From an uncultured Nitrospira sp. (GTDB taxonomy: Bacteria > Nitrospirota > Nitrospiria > Nitrospirales > Nitrospiraceae): a stretch of DNA of 64,000 bases. Under the pieces are notes generated by a model that did not search any database, was not told the origin of the DNA, and worked only from the letters and a program-made list of their open reading frames with translations. The stretch is from assembly GCA_902500825.1 (NCBI GenBank), contig CABVRX010000003.1, positions 1 through 64,000 on the forward strand. Direction: 5' to 3'. Positions 24,849 through 36,098 of this stretch are shown one piece after another. The first letter of the stretch is position 1. Each line of letters begins with the position of its first letter. The position numbers and the translations under genes were made by a program.

Positions 24849-26573
24849 GTGTCTCAGGGACTCGTGCAAGAGAGAGTCACGTCCGCCTTACTTGGCGCCC
24901 TCAATGGTGCGCGGCTCAAGGGGCAGTTGAAGACGACTGATTGGCCCACGCTTACTCTTGACGCGCCCAAACGGCCGGAGTGGGGGGACCTCGCCTCCAC
25001 GGTGGCGATGTCCTTGGCCTCCTCCGAGCACAAGGCGCCTCATGATATCGCCCAAATCATCGTAGAAAACCTTCCTCAGAGAGAGCAGTTGTTTGATCGT
25101 GTTGAGATCATCCGTCCCGGTTTCCTGAATCTGACGGTTAAACCGGCTCTCTGGCAGGAGGTCATCCGCGAAATCGAATTACAAGGGGCTCGCTATGGCC
25201 GAGCGGACGTCGGTACCGGTCGTCGAGTGTTGATTGAATATGTGAGCGCAAATCCCACCGGTCCGTTGCATGTCGGCCATGGCAGGGGGGCAGCGGTCGG
25301 GCAGGCAGTTGTGCGATTACTGAATGCGATCGGGTACGATGCCGCAGGCGAGTACTATATCAACGACGCTGGACGACAGATGAAATTGTTGGGGGCGTCC
25401 GTGTATGCCCGTTACCAAGAGTTGTCGGGGCGGACCATTGAATTCCCTGAGGATGGCTATCATGGCTCGTACATCGCAGCTGTGGCACAACAGATCAAGG
25501 CGCAACTCGACCTTGTTGCCGGTGAACTGACTCCTGCCGACCTTGAAACTCGCTGCCGATCCCTTGCGTATCAGAAACTGCTAGGACTCATCCGTGACGA
25601 TCTTCTGTCATTTGGCATTGAGATCCAATCCTGGTTCAGCGAAGCGTCGCTTCTAGAGTCCAACGCTGTCGAGCGGGCCATGGATGAATTGAAAGCCCGT
25701 GAGCTCCTGTTCCAACAGGAGGGTGCGTGGTGGTTTCGGGCGTCCATGTACGGCGACGAAAAAGACCGTGTCGTTAAGAAGCAGGACGGTGAGTATACGT
25801 ACTTAGCGTCCGATATCGCCTACCACCATGACAAGCTCCGGCGCGGTTACGATCTGCTGATCGATGTTTTCGGCGCCGATCACCATGGGTATATCCCGCG
25901 CATGCAAGCCGTCATGCAGGCCTATGGACATCCAAAAGATCGTCTCCATGTCGTGCTGGTCCAGTTGGTGAAGCTGCTGCGGGATGGAGTTGAAGTGAAG
26001 ATGTCGAAGCGGACCGGGGAATTCATTACGATGAGGGAAGTCATCGACGAGGTCGGCGCCGATGCAGCGAAGTTCTATTTCTTGATGCGGGATTCCAAGA
26101 CGCATCTGGAGTTCGATCTTGAGTTGGCGAAGCAACGATCCGCCGACAATCCGGTGTACTACGTCCAATATGCCCATGCCAGGATCTGCAGCCTCTGGCG
26201 AGTGGCTTCCGAAAGGGGAATAGTCCGTCCATCCGCACTGGAGACGGACTTGACGGTGTTGACCGACCCCGATGAATTGGGGTTGATCAAAAAACTTTCG
26301 GCCTACCCTGAAATGATCCAGGCCAGCGCGTTGGCCTTTGAGCCGCATCGAGTGACGTATTATCTCCAGCAATTGGCTGCGCAGCTGCATACGTTTTATA
26401 ACAAACACCGCGTGTTGCCTCCTGTGACCGATCAGGAGCATGCCGAGTCGGTGCCCGCCGAAGTCCTCACGCCCAAACGGACTGCTGCGCGACTGGTCTT
26501 GATGGGATCGGTCCAGCACGTTCTCAGAAACGGACTCGATGTGCTCGGCATCTCAGCGCCCGAGCACATGTAG
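24849..26573 (+). CDS. argS: Arginyl-tRNA synthetase
   Basis: This class I synthetase attaches arginine to its tRNA. The 574-residue product has the N-terminal additional domain, the HIGH-type motif ANPTGPLHVGHGRG near residue 137, VFGADHHGYIPRMQAV in the catalytic domain, the KMSKS-type motif VKMSKRTGEF and a C-terminal anticodon-binding domain ending LRNGLDVLGISAPEHM. The GTG start has GAGGAAG upstream. It leads the argS-tgt-yajC-secD-secF row. Confidence 0.97.
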   Translation: MSQGLVQERVTSALLGALNGARLKGQLKTTDWPTLTLDAPKRPEWGDLASTVAMSLASSEHKAPHDIAQIIVENLPQREQLFDRVEIIRPGFLNLTVKPALWQEVIREIELQGARYGRADVGTGRRVLIEYVSANPTGPLHVGHGRGAAVGQAVVRLLNAIGYDAAGEYYINDAGRQMKLLGASVYARYQELSGRTIEFPEDGYHGSYIAAVAQQIKAQLDLVAGELTPADLETRCRSLAYQKLLGLIRDDLLSFGIEIQSWFSEASLLESNAVERAMDELKARELLFQQEGAWWFRASMYGDEKDRVVKKQDGEYTYLASDIAYHHDKLRRGYDLLIDVFGADHHGYIPRMQAVMQAYGHPKDRLHVVLVQLVKLLRDGVEVKMSKRTGEFITMREVIDEVGADAAKFYFLMRDSKTHLEFDLELAKQRSADNPVYYVQYAHARICSLWRVASERGIVRPSALETDLTVLTDPDELGLIKKLSAYPEMIQASALAFEPHRVTYYLQQLAAQLHTFYNKHRVLPPVTDQEHAESVPAEVLTPKRTAARLVLMGSVQHVLRNGLDVLGISAPEHM

Positions 26574-26589
26574 CGATCGGACCCCATAG

Positions 26590-27768
<1,179 letters not shown>

Positions 27769-27786
27769 AAGAAGGGGATTTGCTCG

Positions 27787-28137
27787 ATGTTGATGGAATC
27801 GATAGCATGGGCTGAGGGGACGGGCGGAGGGGGGTCACCCGCCAGCGGAGGGGCAGGCGGGATTCTATCGTTGATCCCGTTCCTTTTGATCTTTATTATT
27901 TTCTATTTTCTTTTGATCCGTCCGCAACAGAAAAAACAAAAGGAACAGAAGGCGTTGTTGGACGCGGTGAAGAAGGGCGACAAGGTGGTCACGACGTCAG
28001 GGATCTGGGGCACCATCACCAACATGGGGAAAGAGACCGTGACGCTGCAGATTGCCGATAATACCAAGATCAAAATGCAGCGCGAGAATATTGCGCGAGT
28101 GCGCGCAGAGGATGAAGACAAAGAAAAAGACTCGTAG
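27787..28137 (+). CDS. yajC: Sec translocase accessory subunit YajC
   Basis: YajC associates with SecDF in the inner membrane. The 116-residue product has a glycine-rich N-terminus, one span (ILSLIPFLLIFIIFYFLLIRPQ), the family signature RPQQKKQKEQKALLDAVKKGDKVVTTSGIWG and a charged tail. It lies 18 bases after tgt and 28 before secD. Confidence 0.95.
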   Translation: MLMESIAWAEGTGGGGSPASGGAGGILSLIPFLLIFIIFYFLLIRPQQKKQKEQKALLDAVKKGDKVVTTSGIWGTITNMGKETVTLQIADNTKIKMQRENIARVRAEDEDKEKDS

Positions 28138-28165
28138 TTCAATGGAATAAGGGGTCGCAGACGAC

Positions 28166-29803
28166 ATGAAAAAAGTAAGCGGGCGGCTGTGGTTATTAAC
28201 GTTGGTCATCGTGGGATCGGTCGTGGCCTTTCTCCCGTCGTATCAGCCGGTATATCAAGCCTTACCGAATTGGCTGAAGGGGGTTTTGCCGAACAAGGGC
28301 ATCACGCTGGGGCTGGATCTGCAGGGCGGCATCCATATGGTCCTGGAGGTGGACGAGGACCGTGCCGTGGAGATCGCGGTTGACCGTTCTGCCACCGCGC
28401 TGCAGGATCTCTTGACCGAGAAGAAGCTCGCGGTCGACTCGGTCAAGCGAATCGGACATGATCAAATCACGATTCAGGTGCAGAATGCCGATACGAAGGC
28501 CTCCGCTCAAAAACTGATCGATACGTTCCCTATTTTTTTCGAGAAGGAGTCGGCGGGGTCGACGAGCGTCGTGATGTGGGAGCTTCGTGAGCCGGAAACC
28601 AAACGAATCAAGGATTCCGCCATCAACCAGGCGTTGGAAACCATCCGAAATCGGATCGATCAGTTCGGCGTCGCGGAACCGATCGTTCAGCGCCAAGGGT
28701 TGAAGCAAATCGTTGTGCAGCTCCCTGGTGTCAAGGATCCGAAGCGTGCCAAAGATCTGATCAAGGAAACGGCGCTGCTCGAATTCAAAATGTTGGACGA
28801 GGACATTCATCTTGATCTCCCTGTGCGCGTTCCGAAAGACAAAGAAGCCGAGGTGATCCAGCAATTTGCCGGCAAAATGCCCGAGGGCGACCAGATTTTA
28901 TTCGAGCGTATGGTCGACAAGGATACCGGTGTGGAATTTCGCATTCCCTATGTCGTCAAAAGGCGGGTCATGCTGACCGGGGATGTACTGAGCGACGCGC
29001 GTGTCGCCATCGGTCAATTCAACGATTCCTATGTGTCCATTACGTTTGATTCCAAAGGAGGGCAGGAGTTCGAACGGATTACGGGCGAGAACGTCAAGAA
29101 ACGGATGGCTGTTGTGCTCGATAACACCATCTACTCGGCGCCGGTCATTCAAGAGCGAATTTCTGGAGGACGAGCTCAGATTACAGGGACATTCTCGACG
29201 CAGGAGGCCAATGATTTGGCGATTGTCTTACGAGCCGGCGCCTTGCCCGCGCCATTGAAGATCGTTCAGGACCTCACGGTCGGACCGTCGCTTGGGCAAG
29301 ATTCCATCGACAAGGGCGTCAGGGCTACCCTCATCGCCGGGGCGATCGTGGTGATCTTCATGATCGTGTATTACCGCCTTTCAGGGCTTATCGCCGATTT
29401 TGCATTGATCGTGAACCTTGTCTGTCTCATGGGTGCACTGTCCGCATTGACCGCCACGTTAACGCTTCCCGGCATCGCCGGTATCGTGTTGACGATCGGA
29501 ATGGGAGTGGACTCGAACGTCTTGATATTCGAGCGTATTCGTGAAGAACTCCGTGGCGGAAAGGCCGTACGGTCGGCAATCGACGCGGGGTACGACAAAG
29601 CGTTACTGACGATCGTCGACTCACACGTCACGACGTTGATCACCGGAGTGGCGCTGTTTCTATTCGGGACCGGGCCTATTAAGGGATTTGCCGTGACGTT
29701 GTGTCTCGGTATCGCCATCAATCTCTTCACGGCGTTGGTTGGCACGAAAGTGATTTTTGATCTGCTGTATCAGCGACACAAGGTCGAAGCGCTGAGCATC
29801 TAG
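28166..29803 (+). CDS. secD: Protein translocase subunit SecD
   Basis: SecD uses the proton gradient to help pull proteins out of SecYEG. The 545-residue product has an N-terminal span, the GLDLQGGIHMVLEVD motif, a large periplasmic P1 region and five C-terminal spans with GPSLGQDSIDKG and GMGVDSNVLIFERIREELR. Length is normal. It precedes secF with a 2-base gap. Confidence 0.97.
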   Translation: MKKVSGRLWLLTLVIVGSVVAFLPSYQPVYQALPNWLKGVLPNKGITLGLDLQGGIHMVLEVDEDRAVEIAVDRSATALQDLLTEKKLAVDSVKRIGHDQITIQVQNADTKASAQKLIDTFPIFFEKESAGSTSVVMWELREPETKRIKDSAINQALETIRNRIDQFGVAEPIVQRQGLKQIVVQLPGVKDPKRAKDLIKETALLEFKMLDEDIHLDLPVRVPKDKEAEVIQQFAGKMPEGDQILFERMVDKDTGVEFRIPYVVKRRVMLTGDVLSDARVAIGQFNDSYVSITFDSKGGQEFERITGENVKKRMAVVLDNTIYSAPVIQERISGGRAQITGTFSTQEANDLAIVLRAGALPAPLKIVQDLTVGPSLGQDSIDKGVRATLIAGAIVVIFMIVYYRLSGLIADFALIVNLVCLMGALSALTATLTLPGIAGIVLTIGMGVDSNVLIFERIREELRGGKAVRSAIDAGYDKALLTIVDSHVTTLITGVALFLFGTGPIKGFAVTLCLGIAINLFTALVGTKVIFDLLYQRHKVEALSI

Positions 29804-29868
29804 CCATGAAGCCGACAGCGACTAGTCTTCAAGGTGAGGTCCTCCAACGCGATCAAAGGGGAGTGCGC

Positions 29869-30786
29869 ATGTTAGAGATTCTCGGGAAGACCAATATTGA
29901 CTTCATGGGCAAGCGCAAGTTCTCATTTCTCTTTTCAGGGATGATGGTCTTGCTCGGCCTCATCGCGCTTGTCCAGATTGCGCGAGGCGCGGCTAATTTG
30001 GGCATCGACTTCGCGGGAGGAACGGCGGTCCAACTGAAATTCGAGCAGCCCGTTCGGATTGATGAGGCCCGTAAGGCCTTGGAGACGAACGGTCTGAACG
30101 ATGCGGAGTTGCAGGAATTCGGACAGGACAACAAGCTGTTGATTCGGGTGAAGGCTTCAACGACGATTGAAGAGAAGACGGCGGATCGTGTGATGGGAGT
30201 GTTCGCCAAAGAGTTCCCGAACAACAAATTTGTGGTGGACTCCACGACCGAGATCGGGCCGACCATCGGCAAGAAGCTTCAAGAAGATGCCCTCGTGGCC
30301 ATCGTCGTTTCATTTGCAGGTATTATTTTGTACATTGCGGCGCGATTCGAACTCCGGTTCGGCATCGCGGCGGCATTGGCGACGTTTCATGACGTCTTGG
30401 CCGTGGTCGGGGCTTTCTATATCCTCGACAAAGAAATTACGCTCTTGATCGTAACGGCGCTCTTGACTCTCGCCGGGTATTCCTTGACCGACACCGTCGT
30501 GGTGTTCGATCGGATCAGAGAAAATCTGAAATCGCGTCGTCGAGAGAGTGAGGAAGCGACCATCAACAGTGCCATCAATCAAGTCTTGAGCCGTACGATC
30601 GTCACCAGTTTGACGGTCGTGCTCGTCCTGATCCCGTTAACCATGGCAGGAGGAGAAGTTCTGCACGATTTCTCACTCGCGTTGCTTTGGGGTGTGATTT
30701 TCGGCACCTACTCATCGGTATTCGTTGCCAGCCCTCTCTTATTGTTGTGGCCGGGAGCGCCGGGTCGACTCTTGAAACGCAGCTGA
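29869..30786 (+). CDS. secF: Protein translocase subunit SecF
   Basis: SecF is the partner of SecD. The 305-residue product has LGIDFAGGTAVQL in the periplasmic region, GPTIGKKLQEDALVA, and TDTVVVFDRIRENLK. ATG 29869 has AAGGGGAG upstream and gives the usual N-terminus MLEILGKTNIDFMGKRK; the frame is open back to 29806 with an earlier ATG that lacks a ribosome site. Convergent or further genes do not follow closely. Confidence 0.95.
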   Translation: MLEILGKTNIDFMGKRKFSFLFSGMMVLLGLIALVQIARGAANLGIDFAGGTAVQLKFEQPVRIDEARKALETNGLNDAELQEFGQDNKLLIRVKASTTIEEKTADRVMGVFAKEFPNNKFVVDSTTEIGPTIGKKLQEDALVAIVVSFAGIILYIAARFELRFGIAAALATFHDVLAVVGAFYILDKEITLLIVTALLTLAGYSLTDTVVVFDRIRENLKSRRRESEEATINSAINQVLSRTIVTSLTVVLVLIPLTMAGGEVLHDFSLALLWGVIFGTYSSVFVASPLLLLWPGAPGRLLKRS

Positions 30787-30842
30787 GCGAATGGTGGAAT
30801 AGAGCGTCATTCGTGAAGCATCTCGCGTGTTTTGGAATGTTG

Positions 30843-30899
30843 GGTTTTGAGTGTATGGTATTGAGTTGAGGCGTGCACTCAATATTCAACACTCAAACC
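30843..30899. repeat. Palindromic element between secF and the kinase gene
   Basis: GGTTTTGAGTGT 30843-30854 pairs with ACACTCAAACC 30889-30899 with one bulged T, and ATTGAGT 30860-30866 pairs with ACTCAAT 30877-30883. There is no T-run after it on the plus strand. It may be a terminator-like structure or a repeat relic. Confidence 0.5.
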
Positions 30900-30948
30900 T
30901 AAAAGCTTCGACACGGCAGCAGCTTTCTTGCATCTCCGTGGTGTAGTC

Positions 30949-33900
30949 ATGGCACTCTGGAGCCGGTCTTACAGTCTCCAGCAGAAGATCATTGCAGCGA
31001 TCGTGATGGTCGGTCTTCTGCCGCTTACCCTCCTGCTCGCCCTCATCTATATCGAAGAACGACGCGCCTTGCGGGAGTCGACGGGGGCGAATTTCAAAGA
31101 AGTGGCCGTCGAAGCAGCCCGTCGGATCGAAATACACATCACTCGAGGTGTGAACGAAGCCCAACAGCTTGCGACAGCGCCCTTCCTTCACACCGCCGTC
31201 TCGGAGGCCAACCGGACGTATGAGGGCAAAGATGCTCAGAGTATTTCTGACATCATCAAGGATTGGCAGCAGCGGTGGGGCCAGCGCGACAAGCGAAGTG
31301 AATTTCCGCTCTTCATCAACCGGATCGTGACCAACTACTTGATTCGATGGCACGAAATTCGAAAATCGGATTATGTCGGCATTTTAGTCACCGACGGACA
31401 GGGGGCTTTGGTCGTCAGTTCGATTCCCCAAGTGGAATATTCCTATGCCAAGACGATCTGGTGGCAGACCGTGGTAAAAGGCGGCAGTCAGCGGCCCTTC
31501 GTGAGCGAAATTGCCTTCGATCCAGCGTTTGGGACTCACGTCGTTGTCGTGGCCGCTCCGATCCTGGACGATCAGCGTCGGGCTGTGATCGGCACCGTCA
31601 CGATCTTGCTCCGGCGGGACACGTTGTTCCAGTCCATCGCCGAGGGATCGTTCGGTGCGACTGGCCATGCCATGCTGTTCACTTCAGACGGGGGTGTCGT
31701 GATTTGCCCTGTCCTTGCGCCCGAAGCGCACTCGATCGATGCCGAATTGCTCAGCACGCTGGGGGCTACGAAACCAGGATGGGCGGTGACCGCCGACGAT
31801 TCACATGGAAACAAGCATGCCCTGATCGGCTTTGCACCCGTTCGGTTGGCCGATCAACTCGCGGCAGGCAGTTTCGGCGGAAAATGGTGGATTACCCTGG
31901 TGCGTCAGGATGCAGCGGAGACGTTTGCTCCGCTGGGTGAGCTGATGGGCAAGATGTTGGTGTTTGGCTCCGTGGTGTTGATGGGGCTCGGAGGAATCGG
32001 AGTCATCGTTGCTCACCGGATCGCACAGCCGATTCGATTGTTGCACGAGGGCGTACGGCAGATCGGGAGCGGTCGCTTGGAGCAGCGGGTGGAGTTGAAG
32101 ACCGGCGATGAGATTGAAGGGCTCGCTCAGGCCTTCAATCAGATGGCGTCCAATCTGCAACGTTCGTTCGGGCAACTGGAACAACGAATGACGGAGGTCC
32201 GGCAGCTCGAGGAAAAGTATCGAGATTTGATCGAGCATGCTCCGGAAATGATCTGCCAACTCGATCGAGGGGGTCGACTGGTGCACGTCAATAAGACCGG
32301 ACTCGACAAACTCGGATATACCCACGATGAGATGTTAGGCCTGAAGCTATGGGATTGTGTTCGTAGTGGGCAGGAATCACACGTACTGCATTTCCTGGAA
32401 CAGCTCGTGTCACATGGGCAGAGCTCGATGGAAACAGTCCTGTTGGCCAAAGACGGACGGTCGATGGATGTGGAGGTTCATGGGACCGCACTGTTCGATC
32501 AAGAGCGGGGCGGGTTGATTCACTCGCGCGCGTTCGTTCGAGATGTAACCGAACGGCGTCGGTTGGAGCAAGAGCTACAGCGGTACACCGTTGGATTGGA
32601 ACAGGCGGTATCGGAGCGTACACAGCAGCTGACGGTCTCTCAAGCCCGGTACAAAGCCTTGTTCGACTTCGTGGCCGATTCTGTTTTTATGGTGAGTACA
32701 ACGGGGTCCGTCATGGCCGTCAATGAGCGGGAACAACACGTACTCGGCTATGCCGAATCGGAGATCGTCGGGAAAAACATCCTCGACATTGTACCGGTCG
32801 CGCATCACCAGGCCTTCACCGGTTGGTTGTGTGATGTCAGCGCAGAGCAACGGCAGGTCGCCACTCAGGAAATGACCGTGTACCATGCCGATCGCCATGA
32901 GATTCCGGTGGAAATGGACCTGATCCGCGTGAGCGGGACCGAACCATTGCTTGTGATGGTGCAACTGCGTGATATTGCCGATCGGAAGAAGCTCGAACGC
33001 CAACTGCAATCATATCGAGAAGATCTGGAGCTGAAAGTCCGTGAACGCACCAGAGAAATCGAGGAGACCAAGCAGTACTTGGAAAATTTGCTGGAGAATG
33101 CCAACGACGTTATTTATACCCTCGATCTGGATCAACAGTTCACCTATGTCAACAGCAAGGTCAATGCCTGGGGATATCGCAAAGACGATTTGATCGGCCG
33201 GCCATATCTCTCGCTCCTTTCGCGGCGCCATCGGGGACGGCGGCTCAAGAGCACATTGGATATCGGAGCCAAGCAGGTGTACGAGGTCGAGGTCGTGACT
33301 CGGTTGGGTGAAGTGCGTGCGGTCATGGTCAGTGTCTCACCTCTTCAAGGGGCCGACGGAGAGATCCTTGGGGTGCTCGGCATCGCGCGTGATATGACGG
33401 AGACCAAGAAGCTGGAACGGCAGATCCGCAATGCGGAAAAACTGGCCTCCATCGGCCAACTGGCGGCGGGGGTGGCTCATGAGATCAACAATCCACTGGG
33501 GGGAATCCTCAATTGCCTCTACAACCTGCGAAAAGGGACCCTCTCGCCGGCACGTCAAGAAGAATACTGGGCCTCCATGGAACATGGCGTCCGGCGTGTT
33601 CAAAAGATCGTTCGGCAGTTGCTCGACTTTTCACAACAGCACGAACCGGCATTCAGCCCGGCTGATATCAATCGAATCGTCGACCAGGTCCTGGGGCTGA
33701 CCACTCATCTTTTTGTTCCCAATCGGATTCGTTTGGAAACATTTCCAGGCGATGGCTTGCCCAGCATGATGGTTGATCGGCATATGATCGAACAGGTCTT
33801 GATGAATTTGATCTTGAACGCCGTGCAAGCCATGAAAAACGGCGGGGTGTTGACGATCAGGACATCCGTGGCTGAGGGCATCTGCCGGGTCGAGGTACAC

Positions 33901-34128
33901 GACACGGGTTCGGGCATCCCGGCATCGGTCCTTCCGCGGGTCTTTGATCCTTTCTTCACGACCAAAGGGGAAGGGGAAGGGACGGGGCTGGGACTCTCGG
34001 TCAATCTCGGCATCGTGGAACGTCACGGCGGAAAAATTTTGGTCGAGAGCGAGGTCGGGAAGGGTACGACCTTCACGCTATGCCTGCCGGTGTCACGAGA
34101 CCGTACCTTAGCGGAGAAAGAAACATGA
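30949..34128 (+). CDS. Cache/HAMP/multi-PAS sensor histidine kinase
   Basis: This 1059-residue membrane kinase has an N-terminal span (about 20-40), a periplasmic Cache-type sensor region (45-330), a second span near 335-360, a HAMP segment (RIAQPIRLLHEGVRQIGSGRL), three PAS domains between about 425 and 825, and a transmitter. The phosphorylated histidine is H844 (GVAHEINNPLGG). ATP-site motifs NLILNAVQAM, VHDTGSGIP and GTGLGLSVNLG follow. The first ATG in good position is 30949; an upstream TTG is also in frame. Its stop overlaps the next regulator gene by 4 bases, so the two form a two-component pair. The signal is unknown. Confidence 0.93.
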   Translation: MALWSRSYSLQQKIIAAIVMVGLLPLTLLLALIYIEERRALRESTGANFKEVAVEAARRIEIHITRGVNEAQQLATAPFLHTAVSEANRTYEGKDAQSISDIIKDWQQRWGQRDKRSEFPLFINRIVTNYLIRWHEIRKSDYVGILVTDGQGALVVSSIPQVEYSYAKTIWWQTVVKGGSQRPFVSEIAFDPAFGTHVVVVAAPILDDQRRAVIGTVTILLRRDTLFQSIAEGSFGATGHAMLFTSDGGVVICPVLAPEAHSIDAELLSTLGATKPGWAVTADDSHGNKHALIGFAPVRLADQLAAGSFGGKWWITLVRQDAAETFAPLGELMGKMLVFGSVVLMGLGGIGVIVAHRIAQPIRLLHEGVRQIGSGRLEQRVELKTGDEIEGLAQAFNQMASNLQRSFGQLEQRMTEVRQLEEKYRDLIEHAPEMICQLDRGGRLVHVNKTGLDKLGYTHDEMLGLKLWDCVRSGQESHVLHFLEQLVSHGQSSMETVLLAKDGRSMDVEVHGTALFDQERGGLIHSRAFVRDVTERRRLEQELQRYTVGLEQAVSERTQQLTVSQARYKALFDFVADSVFMVSTTGSVMAVNEREQHVLGYAESEIVGKNILDIVPVAHHQAFTGWLCDVSAEQRQVATQEMTVYHADRHEIPVEMDLIRVSGTEPLLVMVQLRDIADRKKLERQLQSYREDLELKVRERTREIEETKQYLENLLENANDVIYTLDLDQQFTYVNSKVNAWGYRKDDLIGRPYLSLLSRRHRGRRLKSTLDIGAKQVYEVEVVTRLGEVRAVMVSVSPLQGADGEILGVLGIARDMTETKKLERQIRNAEKLASIGQLAAGVAHEINNPLGGILNCLYNLRKGTLSPARQEEYWASMEHGVRRVQKIVRQLLDFSQQHEPAFSPADINRIVDQVLGLTTHLFVPNRIRLETFPGDGLPSMMVDRHMIEQVLMNLILNAVQAMKNGGVLTIRTSVAEGICRVEVHDTGSGIPASVLPRVFDPFFTTKGEGEGTGLGLSVNLGIVERHGGKILVESEVGKGTTFTLCLPVSRDRTLAEKET

Positions 34129-35570
34129 AAGGGTTGACCATTCTGCTGGTCGACGATGAGCCCTTGATGCGTCTGTCCATGATGGACGGATTAGAGTCTG
34201 TCGGGTGCGATGTCCAGGCGGTACCGACCGGTACGGAAGGGATCGAAGCGATTCGAGAGCGGAGTTTTGATTTGGTGATCACTGATCTTCGGCTACCGGG
34301 TGTGGACGGGTTGACTGTGCTCCAGACGGCCAAAAACAAGGAGCCCCAGACCGAGGTGCTCGTGATTACCGCGCATGGATCGGTTGAAACAGCGGTTGAA
34401 GCCATGAAATTGGGAGCGTTCGATTACATCACGAAACCGTTCCAGATGGATGAACTGCTCCTGATCGTTGAGCGGATCAGTGGCATGCTGACACTCCGTC
34501 GGGAGAATCAGGATCTCAAACACCAGCTCGAAGACAAGTTCTGCTTCAACGGCATTTTGGGAGCGAACAGTCAGATGCGCGCCGTGTTGGACAAGATCAA
34601 GCTCGTGGCTGAGACCGATTCCACCGTCCTGATCGTCGGGGAGAGCGGCACGGGTAAGGAACTTGTCGCCAATGCCCTGCATCAGAACAGTCCGCGGAAA
34701 GGGTACCCGCTGATTAAAGTCAGCTGCGCCGCGTTGCCGGAGACGCTGCTGGAAGCGGAACTGTTCGGCCACGAGAAAGGCGCGTTTACAGGCGCCCTGC
34801 GCCAGCGTCGAGGGCGATTCGAAATGGCGAATCGAGGGACCTTGTTCCTTGATGAAATCGGCGAAATCTCGCCCGTCGTGCAGGTGAAACTCTTGCGTGT
34901 TCTGCAGGAGCGAACCTTCGAACGGGTGGGAAGTAATGAGCCGATCGAAGCGAATGTGCGGCTCGTATGCGCCACTCAGAAAGATTTACGCAAAGAGGTG
35001 GCTCAGGGCCGGTTCCGTGAAGACCTCTTTTACCGGCTCAACGTCGTCCCGATCGTCGTCCCACCGCTCAGGCAACGGCAAGAAGACGTGATGGTGATCG
35101 CCGATCACGTCCTCGAAACATGCTCGCTCAAACTGAACAAGCAACTGCGCGGGTTTTCCCAGCAGGCGCGGGAATTGTTGCTCCGCTATTCGTATCCCGG
35201 GAATGTGCGGGAACTAGAAAATATGGTTGAGCGGGCTGTGGCTCTCGGACGGGATCGGACTGCGGTTCAACCGGCCGACCTCTGTGGGTTTCAACCCTGT
35301 CCCTACCTGGGGGGCGTCCCACAAGAATCCTGCGGGTTCTGTGGTGAAGGGTTGACCGGAGGAAAAAACAAAAAAGATTCGGTCCTGACCTCGCTGGCCG
35401 CCGCGCGAGAAAGTTTTGAGAAGAACTACATCGTTTCCGTATTGGAACGTGTCGACGGAAGCCGCACGACCGCCTCGAGAATCTTGGGATTGTCACGAAA
35501 GGCCCTGTGGGAAAAGTGCAAACGCTACGGGATCCCCTCGGCACATAGCGACGCTGAGCAGGAAGCCTAA
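34125..35570 (+). CDS. Sigma54-dependent response regulator (NtrC family)
   Basis: The 481-residue product has a receiver domain (phosphorylation site D54 in VITDLRLPG), an AAA+ ATPase domain with Walker A GESGTGKE (172-179) and the sigma54 contact loop GAFTGA (219-224), and a Fis-type helix-turn-helix at the end (TTASRILGLSRKALWEKCKRYGI). Between the last two domains lies an unusual cysteine set C387, C392, C403 and C406. ATG 34125 overlaps the kinase stop. It should activate sigma54 promoters in response to the kinase; targets are unknown. Confidence 0.94.
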   Translation: MKGLTILLVDDEPLMRLSMMDGLESVGCDVQAVPTGTEGIEAIRERSFDLVITDLRLPGVDGLTVLQTAKNKEPQTEVLVITAHGSVETAVEAMKLGAFDYITKPFQMDELLLIVERISGMLTLRRENQDLKHQLEDKFCFNGILGANSQMRAVLDKIKLVAETDSTVLIVGESGTGKELVANALHQNSPRKGYPLIKVSCAALPETLLEAELFGHEKGAFTGALRQRRGRFEMANRGTLFLDEIGEISPVVQVKLLRVLQERTFERVGSNEPIEANVRLVCATQKDLRKEVAQGRFREDLFYRLNVVPIVVPPLRQRQEDVMVIADHVLETCSLKLNKQLRGFSQQARELLLRYSYPGNVRELENMVERAVALGRDRTAVQPADLCGFQPCPYLGGVPQESCGFCGEGLTGGKNKKDSVLTSLAAARESFEKNYIVSVLERVDGSRTTASRILGLSRKALWEKCKRYGIPSAHSDAEQEA

Positions 35571-35645
35571 AGGGCGCTCGCACGTGGAGGAAGGATCGTC
35601 GTGTGTGACGGATGTAACGTCCATGATGGAGGAGGAATCTAGGTC

Positions 35646-36053
35646 ATGAATGTTTGGCGCAGAGTCATCATCGTCTCGTTGTGCATCGTGCCGCTTGCGG
35701 GAGTCGTGTACGCCGTCGAGCCTGTCGAAGTGGAACAGTTCGTCAACGCCCGCATCGAGATCGGTGAGATGATGACGAACTACTTTAAGGGTGGCCAGGG
35801 CTATGGAGAGGGGCAGCGTCCATCCCAGGAGCAAATGCGACAAATGGGAGCGGACATCAACACCAAGCTCACGGCGCTGCTCGCCAAGCATGAGTTGACG
35901 CTCGATGACTATCGCAAGCGCAGCCCGGAAATTTTTGCGGATGATGCGGCAGTCAAGCGCTATCTCAACGAGCATCCGGACCTCAAACAACGTTATGAGG
36001 CGCTTCCACTCGATCGAATGGGGCGTGGCGGCAGTACGGGGCGTGGGTATTAA
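35646..36053 (+). CDS. Small exported protein of unknown function
   Basis: The 135-residue product has a signal peptide (IIVSLCIVPLAGVVYA-VE), then a mostly helical, charged domain without cysteines (VEVEQFVNARIEIGEMMTNYF, later LLAKHELTLDDYRKRSPEIF) and a Gly/Arg tail. I do not recognise a named family; the helical part resembles short periplasmic chaperone-like proteins. GGAGGAGGAA about 12 bases upstream supports the start. It follows the regulator gene by 75 bases and may be a target or part of the same unit. Confidence 0.65.
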   Translation: MNVWRRVIIVSLCIVPLAGVVYAVEPVEVEQFVNARIEIGEMMTNYFKGGQGYGEGQRPSQEQMRQMGADINTKLTALLAKHELTLDDYRKRSPEIFADDAAVKRYLNEHPDLKQRYEALPLDRMGRGGSTGRGY

Positions 36054-36098
36054 CTTCTGTCTGGTCACGTTGCTCCGGAATAAGAAAGCGTTGCCCTC

